A DNA stretch of 36,080 nucleotides, taken from assembly GCA_902517895.1 (NCBI GenBank), contig CABYEA010000012.1, positions 1 to 36,080 on the forward strand, written 5' to 3'. The translations under genes were made by a program, and so were the position numbers. The notes beneath the pieces were generated by a model. The model did not search any database, was not told the DNA's origin, and saw only the letters and a program-made list of their open reading frames with translations. This document shows, piece after piece, positions 1 to 7,911 of this stretch (position 1 is its first letter; every line of letters begins with the position of its first letter). This stretch comes from an uncultured Bacteroidota bacterium (GTDB lineage: Bacteria; Bacteroidota; Bacteroidia; Flavobacteriales; Flavobacteriaceae).

Positions 1-1
1 C

Positions 2-550
2 TTTATTATTAATCATTCTTTTTTAATCCTAATTGGGAAATGGGAGTTAAGTAAAGAACTTCCAGTTCATCTATGCTCAATAAGTGGTCTAATTTGCTGT
101 TTTATTATGTTTATTCCAGTGGATAAAAGACAGTTTCTTTTCGAGTTTCTATTTTATTGTGGAATAATTGGAGGAGTACAAGCTATTTTAACTCCGTTGA
201 TCGACGATTATGGTGGGTATAACTTCTTTTATATTCAATTCTTTTTCAAACATGCGATGATTATTGCATTCCCTATATATTTGAGAAATCAGATGGGTAT
301 GAAACTAACAAAGTTTTCCTGGATTAAAACCTGGGTTGTTTTAAATATATTTATGTTTATATTGATACCATTAAATAATTATCTTGGCTCAAACTACATG
401 TATGTTAATATTCCGCCTGCAGTTGATAACCCATTAGTTATTGGAGAATGGCCAGTATACCTTTATTGGTGGGAGGTATTTGTGCTAATTTTGATAATAG
501 TTGTATTTGTAATTGGAAAACCTCGTAGTAGTTTTGAGAAGATTAAATAA
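2..550 (+). CDS. YwaF/TP0381-type integral membrane protein, 5' truncated
   Basis: The reading frame is open from base 2 with no start in view, so the N-terminus lies before the window; the ATG at 107 is internal because the codons before it encode coherent membrane-protein sequence (L-P-V-H-L-C-S-I-S-G, then hydrophobic). The visible 182 residues hold about five transmembrane segments separated by short loops with aromatic residues. The LPxHLC motif followed by a helix and a conserved pattern of hydrophobic segments match the TIGR02206 (YwaF, intg_mem_TP0381) family of small bacterial membrane proteins, whose function is unknown. The next gene starts within its last codons, so the two are probably cotranscribed. 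Family assignment is by eye. Confidence 0.7.
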   Translation, partial: FIINHSFLILIGKWELSKELPVHLCSISGLICCFIMFIPVDKRQFLFEFLFYCGIIGGVQAILTPLIDDYGGYNFFYIQFFFKHAMIIAFPIYLRNQMGMKLTKFSWIKTWVVLNIFMFILIPLNNYLGSNYMYVNIPPAVDNPLVIGEWPVYLYWWEVFVLILIIVVFVIGKPRSSFEKIK

Positions 551-1025
551 CCTTTTTTTTATCATATTTCTTTCGTTAAATAGTTGTATCGAGAACAATG
601 ATGAAGCTCAAAAAGTTGTCTTTAATTCAATAACTATAAATTATTCTGAGATAAACTTTGAATCTATTTACAAAGTTAAAAACTCAAAATTTGTTGATCA
701 ATGGATAAATTATTTTGAATTAAATCAAATTATTGAACAACTTAATAACGAAGATTATAGCTCTTTAGTAGATAATAAAAAATATCTGTTGAGGTTCTTC
801 AATGGTATTAAAAAAACTATCCCAAACAACATTAATAATTCTGAAATAAAATCTAGATTAACCGTAATTGAAACAGATTTTTTGAAATTTGAATCAAAAC
901 TTTCAAGTTACGAGATAGAAGATAAAACAAAAACTAAAATGGTAAAAAAAATTAACAACTCTTTTTCTAATTTGAATTTTCAGATTGACAAATTACTGGA
1001 AAAACAAGAAATTAATCTTGATTAG
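534..1025 (+). CDS. Small lipoprotein of unknown function
   Basis: About 163 residues. I chose the TTG at 534 because it gives a compact lipoprotein signal: two arginines, a hydrophobic core (L-F-F-I-I-F-L-S) and a lipobox L-N-S-C at residues 15-18. A further in-frame TTG at 513 would add seven residues. No in-frame ATG is near. After the lipidated Cys the protein is rich in Asn, Lys, Glu and Ile and looks mainly helical, with no recognised domain. It overlaps the end of the membrane-protein gene and its own 3' end overlaps the convergent TPR gene by 14 bases. Likely exported and anchored to a membrane; role unknown. Confidence 0.6.
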   Translation: MRRLNNLFFIIFLSLNSCIENNDEAQKVVFNSITINYSEINFESIYKVKNSKFVDQWINYFELNQIIEQLNNEDYSSLVDNKKYLLRFFNGIKKTIPNNINNSEIKSRLTVIETDFLKFESKLSSYEIEDKTKTKMVKKINNSFSNLNFQIDKLLEKQEINLD

Positions 1026-1704
1026 TAGTTTTTTGTGCATTCAAAGCATCTATACTTATCTTAGCTAGATTAAAATTTGGGGCAATAGATAAAGCTTCAT
1101 TCATTATAGATATTGCAGCATCGATATTTTTTTCTCTGTCCTCATTTATTTTGACTAAGCCCTTGAGATAGGTAAATGCAGCTTTCATTGGGACTGAATA
1201 CGGCTGCTGAGTCTCGTAAAAATTTCTTACAATATCGCCTTCAGAATTTGCTATTCCAAAAGTAATGTTTCTGGTAGCGCCCATTAAATCACCTGTTCTA
1301 ATTTTCATCTCGGCTAATTCATAAGCAATAAAAGGATTAGGTTTTCTCTTGAATAATTCCTCATAATGAACCATTGCCTGATCTATATCATTAATTGCTT
1401 TTAAAGAAAATGCTTTAACCTGAACAGCTAAATCTGAATCTGAATCACTTTTTTCTATTCCAATGGTATTTAATGCTTCTACATGCCTACCTTCATTCAT
1501 ATACAATGTAGCTAATGTATCTTTTCTTGCTTGACTTGGATCTAGTATGTTTAAATGGGTCAGAGCATTAATAACTCCTTGAATGTCGGCCTGCGATTGC
1601 ATCTGCTTATAATATTTTTCATAATGAGATAATAAATCTTGGTTTATCTGAGCAGTTAAACCTAGAGAAAAAATAAGAGCAATAGGTATTATAAATTTTT
1701 TCAT
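1012..1704 (-). CDS. Exported TPR-repeat protein
   Basis: 230 residues starting at an ATG with a clean Sec signal peptide (M-K-K-F then about 13 hydrophobic residues ending L-T-A-Q), so exported to the periplasm or outer surface. The rest is helical with TPR-like helix pairs: A-x-x-x-L near residues 45-80, an A-x-x-H-Y-E-E-L-F-x-x-x-P-x-P repeat near 110-125, and a further alanine-rich repeat near 175-215 with P-N-F-N-L-A. TPR proteins are protein-interaction scaffolds; the partner is not evident. Monocistronic on the minus strand, divergent from the DASS transporter across a 149-base spacer that holds an inverted repeat. Confidence 0.75.
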   Translation of the reverse strand: MKKFIIPIALIFSLGLTAQINQDLLSHYEKYYKQMQSQADIQGVINALTHLNILDPSQARKDTLATLYMNEGRHVEALNTIGIEKSDSDSDLAVQVKAFSLKAINDIDQAMVHYEELFKRKPNPFIAYELAEMKIRTGDLMGATRNITFGIANSEGDIVRNFYETQQPYSVPMKAAFTYLKGLVKINEDREKNIDAAISIMNEALSIAPNFNLAKISIDALNAQKTTNQD

Positions 1705-1719
1705 AAGTATTTTTTTAAA

Positions 1720-1727
1720 TAATTTTG
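1720..1727 (+). promoter_or_regulatory. Possible -7 box (TAATTTTG) of the DASS transporter
   Basis: Matches the TAnnTTTG -7 element known for Bacteroidetes sigma factor. It points toward the transporter and would give a leader of about 120 bases. No clear -33 TTG element is visible upstream, and such motifs arise by chance in AT-rich DNA. Confidence 0.3.
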
Positions 1728-1731
1728 ATGC

Positions 1732-1756
1732 TTGGTTATAATTTAAGCATAACCAA
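1732..1756. promoter_or_regulatory. Inverted repeat, possible operator between divergent genes
   Basis: TTGGTTAT (1732-1739) and its exact reverse complement ATAACCAA (1749-1756) are separated by 9 bases. It sits in the divergent intergenic region between the TPR gene and the DASS transporter, a few bases downstream of a candidate -7 box. Perfect 8-base arms with a roughly two-turn centre-to-centre geometry are typical of dimeric repressor sites; no T-tract follows, so it is not a simple terminator. Confidence 0.35.
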
Positions 1757-1853
1757 TATAATTCAAACTAAAAAAGTAAAGAAATAAAAAAAATTGGAAA
1801 TTTTTCATTTTAATCAAAAATTAATAATATTTATTATTCAAAAAGTATAAATA

Positions 1854-3320
1854 ATGATTTTGTCAAAGGATTACATTGGGTTAATTTTAGGTCCAATATT
1901 ATTTATAATAATTTTATTTTTTGTAGAAGCAGATGGCTTAAGCTATGAGTCAAAGTGTATTCTGGCTTCAACAGTTTGGATGGCGGTTTGGTGGATTAGT
2001 GAATGTCTTCCTATATATGTAACAGCCTTGCTGCCGATCATTCTTTTCCCTTTGACGGGTGGTCTTAATTTATCGACTACCACCGCCGCATATGGTCACA
2101 AGCTTGTATTTCTTTTTCTTGGTGGATTTTTGATTGCGATTGCGATTGAAAAGTGGAATCTTCATAAAAGACTTTCCTTAAACATAATTAAATTAACAGG
2201 AAATAATAAATCAAGTATTATACTTGGGTTTATGTTAGCCACTGCTTTTTTATCAATGTGGATTTCAAATACTGCAACTTCAATAATGATATTACCAGTT
2301 GGGCTTGCTATAATTTCCCAGCTAAAAGATAATCCAAAAACCATTGAAAATGAAAATGAAGTTTTTGGAAAATCCCTCATGATAGCAATTGCATATAGCG
2401 CTTCAATTGGAGGCATGGCAACCTTGATTGGAACACCTCCAAATATGGTTTTAGCTGGAGTTGTTGAAGAAAGTTATGGGATAAAGTTAAATATGTTTGA
2501 TTGGATGAAATTTGGTGTTCCTTTATCATCATTTTTACTGATTATATGTTGGTTTTACTTAACAAAAATTGCTTTTAAGTTTAAAAATGAAGAATTTTCA
2601 GCTGGTAAAGAAGAAATTCTTAGACAAATAAAAAAACTTGGCAGGTTTTCGAATGAAGAAATAAAGGTTCTTATAATATTTACTTTAACTGCTCTTGGAT
2701 GGATTTTTAGAAGAAGTATTGAGACAATTTTTCCAATGATCGACGATACGATAATTGCCATTTTCTTTGCTGTAACATTATTTATTATACCCACAAAAAA
2801 TCTAAAAAACAATACTACACTTCTAGTTTGGAATGATACAGTAAAGTTACCTTGGGGAATACTTATTTTATTTGGAGGTGGTATGGCAATTGCAAGTGCA
2901 TTTGGAAAAAGTGGTTTGGCATTATGGATTGCTGATTTGCTTCAAAACCTTAATGATGTATCACTATTTTTAATTATACTAATTATTGTAACATCAATTA
3001 ATTTATTGACAGAAGTGACTTCAAACATGGCTACAACAGCAATGCTTCTTCCAGTTTTAGTTACGATAGCATTAGCAATTGAGGTTCATCCTTACTTTTT
3101 ACTAGTGGCAGCAACCTTAGCGGCTTCATGTGCATTCATGCTTCCAATATCTACTCCGCCTAATGCTATTGTTTTTGGATCTGGCTTTTTAAAAATTGAA
3201 GATATGTTTAAGAATGGTGTTTGGATGAATTTAATTTCAATAATAACCATCACATTGGTAGTCTACTTTACTCTTCCTTATGTTTTTGAAATGACGGCTG
3301 AGCTGTTACCGATTAATTAG
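1854..3320 (+). CDS. DASS-family (SLC13) sodium/di- or tricarboxylate symporter
   Basis: 488 residues and about 11-12 hydrophobic segments. The two family hallmark repeats are both visible: S-N-T-A-T near residue 142 followed by I-G-T-P-P-N near 195, and the second-half pair S-N-M-A-T-T near 390 followed by S-T-P-P-N near 440. In the structurally known VcINDY these S-N-T motifs bind sodium and substrate carboxylates. Predicted role: inner-membrane Na+-driven uptake of succinate, malate, citrate or a related acid. Length matches the family. The stop codon interleaves by 4 bases with that of the convergent crotonase gene. The substrate cannot be read from the sequence. Confidence 0.9.
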   Translation: MILSKDYIGLILGPILFIIILFFVEADGLSYESKCILASTVWMAVWWISECLPIYVTALLPIILFPLTGGLNLSTTTAAYGHKLVFLFLGGFLIAIAIEKWNLHKRLSLNIIKLTGNNKSSIILGFMLATAFLSMWISNTATSIMILPVGLAIISQLKDNPKTIENENEVFGKSLMIAIAYSASIGGMATLIGTPPNMVLAGVVEESYGIKLNMFDWMKFGVPLSSFLLIICWFYLTKIAFKFKNEEFSAGKEEILRQIKKLGRFSNEEIKVLIIFTLTALGWIFRRSIETIFPMIDDTIIAIFFAVTLFIIPTKNLKNNTTLLVWNDTVKLPWGILILFGGGMAIASAFGKSGLALWIADLLQNLNDVSLFLIILIIVTSINLLTEVTSNMATTAMLLPVLVTIALAIEVHPYFLLVAATLAASCAFMLPISTPPNAIVFGSGFLKIEDMFKNGVWMNLISIITITLVVYFTLPYVFEMTAELLPIN

Positions 3321-4096
3321 TTTTGGAAATTGTCAGATAAATGATCTTGACTCACCATTTCCATAAAAAACTTTTCCATTGTTTCATGTTTTGAATTATC
3401 ATGAAAATGTTTGTGGTAAATCTTTAATCCAAATTCAATGGCTCTTTGAGAATTTTCAGTAAAGCTATTTATCCATTTATTAATTTTTTCTTCAATATTA
3501 TCAGCTGAGATTTCATCAACAATACCCCACTCAAAAGCTTTAATTGTGTCAATTTTATATCCTCTTATACACCAATCAATTGTCTTTTTTAATCCTATTA
3601 TGTGTGAAAGAGACTCCATCACCTGTAAAGGAAAAATACCTCTTTTAACTTCTGGAAGAGAAAAGGTTAAATTGGGTGCAGATATTACATAATTACATCC
3701 TGCTACTATTAGACAGGCCCCAGCGTAAACATTACCTTCAACAACAGCTAACTTCGGCTTATATAAATTATTAAACAAGTTTCCAATAATTACTTTTTTG
3801 GATGGCTCTGGTATGGTAGAATGATGGGGTTCTATGTTGTTTTTTAAAGCCTTTAAATCAGCCCCTGCTGAGAAAGTATCGCCAGTGGATCTGATAATTA
3901 CAACTCTAATCTTTTCATTTCTGGAAATATATGAGAAGCAAAATGCTATTTCATTTATCATTTGTGGATGTAAAGCATTTTTTTTATTTGCTCTATCAAG
4001 AATTAGGGTAAATATACCATTCTTATCATTTAAGCTCAAAAAATGAAATTTATTTTCCCAAAAATTTAAAAGTTGACTGTCATTATAATAATCCAT
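3317..4096 (-). CDS. Enoyl-CoA hydratase/isomerase family (crotonase), methylglutaconyl-CoA hydratase-like
   Basis: The ATG at 4096 gives 259 residues, the usual crotonase length, and sits 10 bases after the upstream carboxylase gene; a longer frame back to 4198 would run into that gene. Crotonase features are present: oxyanion-hole segment F-S-A-G-A-D-L, a second one Y-A-G-A-C, and F-S-L-P-E-V-K-R-G with the glutamate near residue 149 that matches the second catalytic Glu of classical hydratases. The position of the first catalytic Glu (near 128) is hydrophobic, as in several LiuC/AtuE-like and other crotonases. Adjacent to a carboxyltransferase, so a hydratase acting after carboxylation (3-methylglutaconyl-CoA or isohexenylglutaconyl-CoA) is plausible but inferred. 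Confidence 0.8.
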   Translation of the reverse strand: MDYYNDSQLLNFWENKFHFLSLNDKNGIFTLILDRANKKNALHPQMINEIAFCFSYISRNEKIRVVIIRSTGDTFSAGADLKALKNNIEPHHSTIPEPSKKVIIGNLFNNLYKPKLAVVEGNVYAGACLIVAGCNYVISAPNLTFSLPEVKRGIFPLQVMESLSHIIGLKKTIDWCIRGYKIDTIKAFEWGIVDEISADNIEEKINKWINSFTENSQRAIEFGLKIYHKHFHDNSKHETMEKFFMEMVSQDHLSDNFQN

Positions 4097-4106
4097 ATAT
4101 GAAAAG

Positions 4107-5711
4107 TTACATTCTGAAAATACCAAAGGAATTTGTTCCTTTAATTTCTGATTTATACACAGCTGCAAGGCATAGTGACAAATATTTTCTTGTATCACGG
4201 GGGTCTATTACACCATCATCCCATACCTCTGATGTTGTGTGCCATACACTTGCTTTTTTATCAGCCTCATCTGCTAATTTTTTTTTCTCCTCTTGTAATA
4301 ATTTCTCGTCAATTTCTTTATTTAATGATTGTGCAGACCTCCTTTTTACAATTTCCATCACACCAGCAAGCTGATCTGCGCCCATTACCCCAGATTTTGA
4401 ATTAGGATATGAAAATAAAAACCTCGGATTAAACGATCTGCCACACATAGCATAATTTCCTGCACCATAAGAATTTCCTATTTGTAAACTAATGTGTGGA
4501 ACAGTACTTCCGGCTACAGCATGAATTAACTGTGAGCCACTATTAATCATTCCGTTTTGTTCATGTTTTTTTCCAACCATAAAACCAGTTGTATTATGGA
4601 TAAATAAAAGAGGTGTATTTGACTTATTTGCAAGCTGAATAAAATGAGTTGCTTTTCTAGCAGATTCAATAAATATAACTCCGTTATTTGCTATTATACC
4701 AACCGGGTACCCATTAATTTTAGCCCAGCAGCACAACATTGTTTTTCCATAATTTTCTTTAAATTCTGAAAACTCAGAGCCATCAATAAACCTCATAATT
4801 AATTCACGGATATCAAATGACTTTTTTAAGTTTGATGGTATAACACCTAATATTTCATCTTCAACAAATCTGGGCATTAGAGCATCTTTTTCATATTCAG
4901 TTTGTTTAGTTTTATTTGAAGAAATTTTTGAAACTAAATCTCTTGCTATTTCTAGTGCATGCTTTTCGTCTTCGGCTAAGAAATCTGAAACACCGGAGAT
5001 ACTACTATGCATTAATGCGCCACCCAATTCTTCATCATTGGCGTCTTCATTAGTTGCCATTTTTACAAGTGGAGGTCCAGCAAGAAATACCTTTGCATTA
5101 TTTTTTTGCATTATCGTGTAATCAGACATTCCCGGCACATATGCTCCTCCTGCCGTAGCATTTCCAAAAACTACGGAAATTGAAGGAACTCCATCTTTGG
5201 ATCTCTGGGACATCTCCATGAAAAATTTCCCATAATTATTAAATACTCTATCTTGATCTGGAAGATTAGCACCTCCACTTTCAACAAGGTTAATAGTTAG
5301 TAATTTATTTTCTGAAGCAATCTGTGAAAGCCTCAAGTTTTTTAAACTTGTTGCATAATCTATAGCTCCTGCTTTTCTAGTAGAAACATTCGCATTTATT
5401 AAGCATAAAAAACCAGATACATAACCTAATACAACTACAGTTGTTCCTCCGGCACCAAACCCTCCTTCATGTTTTAAGCCAGCCAAAGACATAAGCTCTA
5501 TACTTGGTTTATTTTTATCTAAAAGAAGATGTATTTTTTCCCTTGCTGATAATTTATTTCTCTTTCTAGCTCTTTTGATTTTTTCCTTAGTCCCTTCGGT
5601 TTTTGATAATTCAAAATAGGATTCTAGTTTCAAAATAATTTTTTTCATTGAAGCATAATTTTCAATATATTTTGAACTTAGTACATCAATTTTAGAATTT
5701 ATTTCTTCCAT
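4107..5711 (-). CDS. Biotin-dependent acyl-CoA carboxylase, carboxyltransferase (beta) subunit
   Basis: 534 residues, typical of methylcrotonyl-CoA, geranyl-CoA or propionyl-CoA carboxylase beta chains. N-terminal carboxyltransferase half has K-L-S-A-R-E-K-I, V-E-S-G-G-A-N-L-P, the oxyanion-hole stretch N-A-T-A-G-G-A-Y-V-P-G-M-S-D and F-L-A-G-P-P-L-V-K-M-A-T. C-terminal half has G-I-I-A-N-N-G-V, N-T-T-G-F-M-V-G and Y-G-A-G-N-Y-A-M-C-G-R. It carries carboxyl groups from carboxybiotin to an acyl-CoA and needs a biotin carboxylase/BCCP alpha subunit, which is absent from this window. Forms a minus-strand pair with the crotonase. The exact acyl-CoA is undetermined; MCC-like (leucine) or geranyl-CoA type are the leading options. 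Confidence 0.9.
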   Translation of the reverse strand: MEEINSKIDVLSSKYIENYASMKKIILKLESYFELSKTEGTKEKIKRARKRNKLSAREKIHLLLDKNKPSIELMSLAGLKHEGGFGAGGTTVVVLGYVSGFLCLINANVSTRKAGAIDYATSLKNLRLSQIASENKLLTINLVESGGANLPDQDRVFNNYGKFFMEMSQRSKDGVPSISVVFGNATAGGAYVPGMSDYTIMQKNNAKVFLAGPPLVKMATNEDANDEELGGALMHSSISGVSDFLAEDEKHALEIARDLVSKISSNKTKQTEYEKDALMPRFVEDEILGVIPSNLKKSFDIRELIMRFIDGSEFSEFKENYGKTMLCCWAKINGYPVGIIANNGVIFIESARKATHFIQLANKSNTPLLFIHNTTGFMVGKKHEQNGMINSGSQLIHAVAGSTVPHISLQIGNSYGAGNYAMCGRSFNPRFLFSYPNSKSGVMGADQLAGVMEIVKRRSAQSLNKEIDEKLLQEEKKKLADEADKKASVWHTTSEVWDDGVIDPRDTRKYLSLCLAAVYKSEIKGTNSFGIFRM

Positions 5712-5902
5712 TTATTGGGGAGTTAAATCTTTAATAAACAATTTAACAATTTTAATTTTAAGAGTAATTAATAATTTTATCAAAAATTGAAAAATTAAAT
5801 GCTTTAATTATCAAAATGATTTTTTAATAAATAATAATTGAATTATTCATAATAAATAAGACAATTTTGTAATTTGTTAGTCCATTTCAATCAATTTTAA
5901 AG

Positions 5903-7579
5903 ATGTCAAGTACCAAAAAATATCATTTTAAATTTTATGACTGGGAAGATAAACTTAGAGATAAACCTTTCCTAAGACAACCCTTCGGAGATCAATGGGA
6001 AGTATATACATGGGGCCAGGTTGGTTTAATTGCGAGAAAACTAGCAACGGGACTCAAAAGCCTAGGTCTGCCTAAAGGAAGCCACATAGGATTAATGTCA
6101 AAGAATTGCAGAGAGTGGATTATAGCTGATTTGGCTATTATTATGTCTGGATATGTGTCAGTGCCATTTTTTCCAAATCTGAAGTCACATGAAATTAAAA
6201 ACTTACTGGATTTTGGTGATGTCAAAGCCCTTTTTATGGGTAAAGTTGAAGACTGGGAAGAAATAAAAAAAGGGGTTTCTGAAGAAATGCCAATTATTGC
6301 TTTTCCACACTATGAAGGAAATTCTAAGATTGAAACCGGATATGAATGGGAAGAATTTATAAATCGATTTGAACCCCAAAAAGAGAATTATCACCCTAAT
6401 GCTGACGACACATGGACCATTATCTTCACGTCAGGGACAACCGGAGATCCAAAAGGAGTTGTTTTAACATATGATATCAATCAAAATACAGACGTGATGT
6501 ATACCGAAGAATACAACCCTCTTTGTGTAGATTTTGAAGGAAATAATTCGTTTTTTTCGTATTTACCCATGAATCACATTGCAGAAAGAATAGCAATCGA
6601 GTTTACAACTTTTAAAAATGGTGGTGTTATTTCTTTTACTGAATCAATTGACACATTCGTTAAAAATTTATCTGATGTTCAACCATCTGTATTTTTTGGT
6701 GTACCAAGAATCTATACAAAGTTTCAACTTGGAATATTATCTAAGTTCAGTCAGAAAAAACTTGACTTATTATTGTCTATTCCTTTTTTATCATCGCTTA
6801 TTAAAAAGAAAATCAGAAAAAGTCTTGGATTTTCAAATGCCAAAGTTATTATTTCTGGGGCGGCTGCTATGCAAGTTTCACAAAGAAACTGGTTTAGAAA
6901 AATTGGTGTAAATATTACCATAGGTTACGGAATGACAGAAAATTGCGCCATAACTACTCAAATTCCTGGATCAAATTTCAATAAACCTGGATCAGTTGGA
7001 ACGGTGCAACCAAATGTAGAGATTAAGATTGACAAAGACACGGAAGAAGTACTAATGAAGGGGCCTTATGTGATGGCAGGTTATTACAATGACATTGAAA
7101 CAACCAATAGAACAATTAAAAGCGGATGGTTACACACGGGAGATAAAGGAAAAATAGACGCCGATGGTCATCTATACATAACCGGAAGAGTAAAGGATAC
7201 ATTTAAATCAAGTAAAGGAGAGTTTATTGATCCAGCTAAAATTGAAGCAAAATTTGGTGAAGTAGAATATTTTAGCCAAATGTGTATTGTTGGCTTAGGT
7301 GTTCCACAACCAATAATGCTTGTTAATATTTCTGACTTAGGAAAAAAATTAGAAAAAGAAGAATTAATTGAAAGATTAAAAAATAAGTTAGAATCTGTTA
7401 ATTCAACTCTTTTCAATTATTTGAGGGTTTCAACAATAGTAATTTGTAAAGATGAATGGACTCCTCAAAATGAAATACTTACCCCAACAATGAAAATTAA
7501 AAGAGGTAACGTTGATAAAATGTATATGAGTAAGTATAATGAATGGCACCATTCAAATTATAAGGTGATTTGGGAATAA
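5903..7579 (+). CDS. AMP-forming long-chain acyl-CoA synthetase
   Basis: 558 residues of the ANL adenylating superfamily. The P-loop-like motif T-S-G-T-T-G-D-P-K-G-V lies near residues 178-188, the A5 motif G-Y-G-M-T-E-N near 345, the A7 motif G-W-L-H-T-G-D-K-G near 410 and the hinge G-R-V-K-D-T-F-K near 432. The sequence S-S-K-G-E-F-I-D-P-A-K-I-E after the hinge is typical of the long-chain FACS branch. It activates a fatty or isoprenoid acid to its CoA thioester in the cytoplasm. First gene of a plus-strand run with the small CarboxypepD-like gene and the acyl-CoA dehydrogenase, divergent from the carboxylase pair over 191 bases of very AT-rich DNA in which I see no exact TAnnTTTG box. Confidence 0.9.
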   Translation: MSSTKKYHFKFYDWEDKLRDKPFLRQPFGDQWEVYTWGQVGLIARKLATGLKSLGLPKGSHIGLMSKNCREWIIADLAIIMSGYVSVPFFPNLKSHEIKNLLDFGDVKALFMGKVEDWEEIKKGVSEEMPIIAFPHYEGNSKIETGYEWEEFINRFEPQKENYHPNADDTWTIIFTSGTTGDPKGVVLTYDINQNTDVMYTEEYNPLCVDFEGNNSFFSYLPMNHIAERIAIEFTTFKNGGVISFTESIDTFVKNLSDVQPSVFFGVPRIYTKFQLGILSKFSQKKLDLLLSIPFLSSLIKKKIRKSLGFSNAKVIISGAAAMQVSQRNWFRKIGVNITIGYGMTENCAITTQIPGSNFNKPGSVGTVQPNVEIKIDKDTEEVLMKGPYVMAGYYNDIETTNRTIKSGWLHTGDKGKIDADGHLYITGRVKDTFKSSKGEFIDPAKIEAKFGEVEYFSQMCIVGLGVPQPIMLVNISDLGKKLEKEELIERLKNKLESVNSTLFNYLRVSTIVICKDEWTPQNEILTPTMKIKRGNVDKMYMSKYNEWHHSNYKVIWE

Positions 7580-7588
7580 ATTTTTGTG

Positions 7589-7906
7589 ATGATTAAAAAA
7601 ATAAATATTTCAATTTTTATCTTTTTAATTTCTATTTCTATTTATTCCAATAAATTAATTAGTGGTATAATAATCGATTGTAAAACCAATTTACCATTAC
7701 CAGGAGCAGAGGTAATATTTAATAAAAATAGCCCAAATGATGAGCCTATATTGTCAAACTTTGACGGGTATTTTGAATTAGAAATTTCTGAAAACATTAA
7801 AGAGATTTTTATTCGTTATCCAAAATATAAGGAGCTTAAAATAAATATTAATAACAATAATAATTTGGGTAAAATCACTCTATTTAAAAGAGGGTGTAAA
7901 AAATAA
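7589..7906 (+). CDS. Small exported protein with a lone CarboxypepD_reg-like domain
   Basis: 105 residues from the ATG at 7589 (a GTG directly before it at 7586 is possible). An N-terminal hydrophobic signal (M-I-K-K then I-N-I-S-I-F-I-F-L-I-S) is followed by S-G-I-I-I-D-C-K-T-N-L-P-L-P-G-A-E-V, the hallmark of the carboxypeptidase regulatory-like beta-sandwich that precedes TonB-dependent receptors in Bacteroidetes, and by L-S-N-F-D-G-Y-F-E-L. Here the domain stands alone and ends in a lysine-rich tail. Seven bases after the synthetase and five before the dehydrogenase, so part of that operon. Function unknown; perhaps a structural protein of the cell envelope. Confidence 0.7.
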   Translation: MIKKINISIFIFLISISIYSNKLISGIIIDCKTNLPLPGAEVIFNKNSPNDEPILSNFDGYFELEISENIKEIFIRYPKYKELKININNNNNLGKITLFKRGCKK

Positions 7907-7911
7907 CTATT

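Noticed and set aside
1732-1756. Intrinsic terminator
   Set aside because: No T-tract follows the inverted repeat and it lies between divergent starts, not after a gene.
2162-2812. Minus-strand open frames within the DASS transporter gene
   Set aside because: They are antisense shadows of a membrane-protein gene with no recognisable domain or start context.
4097-4198. Longer N-terminus for the crotonase
   Set aside because: It overlaps the carboxyltransferase gene by 92 bases; the ATG at 4096 gives family-typical length.
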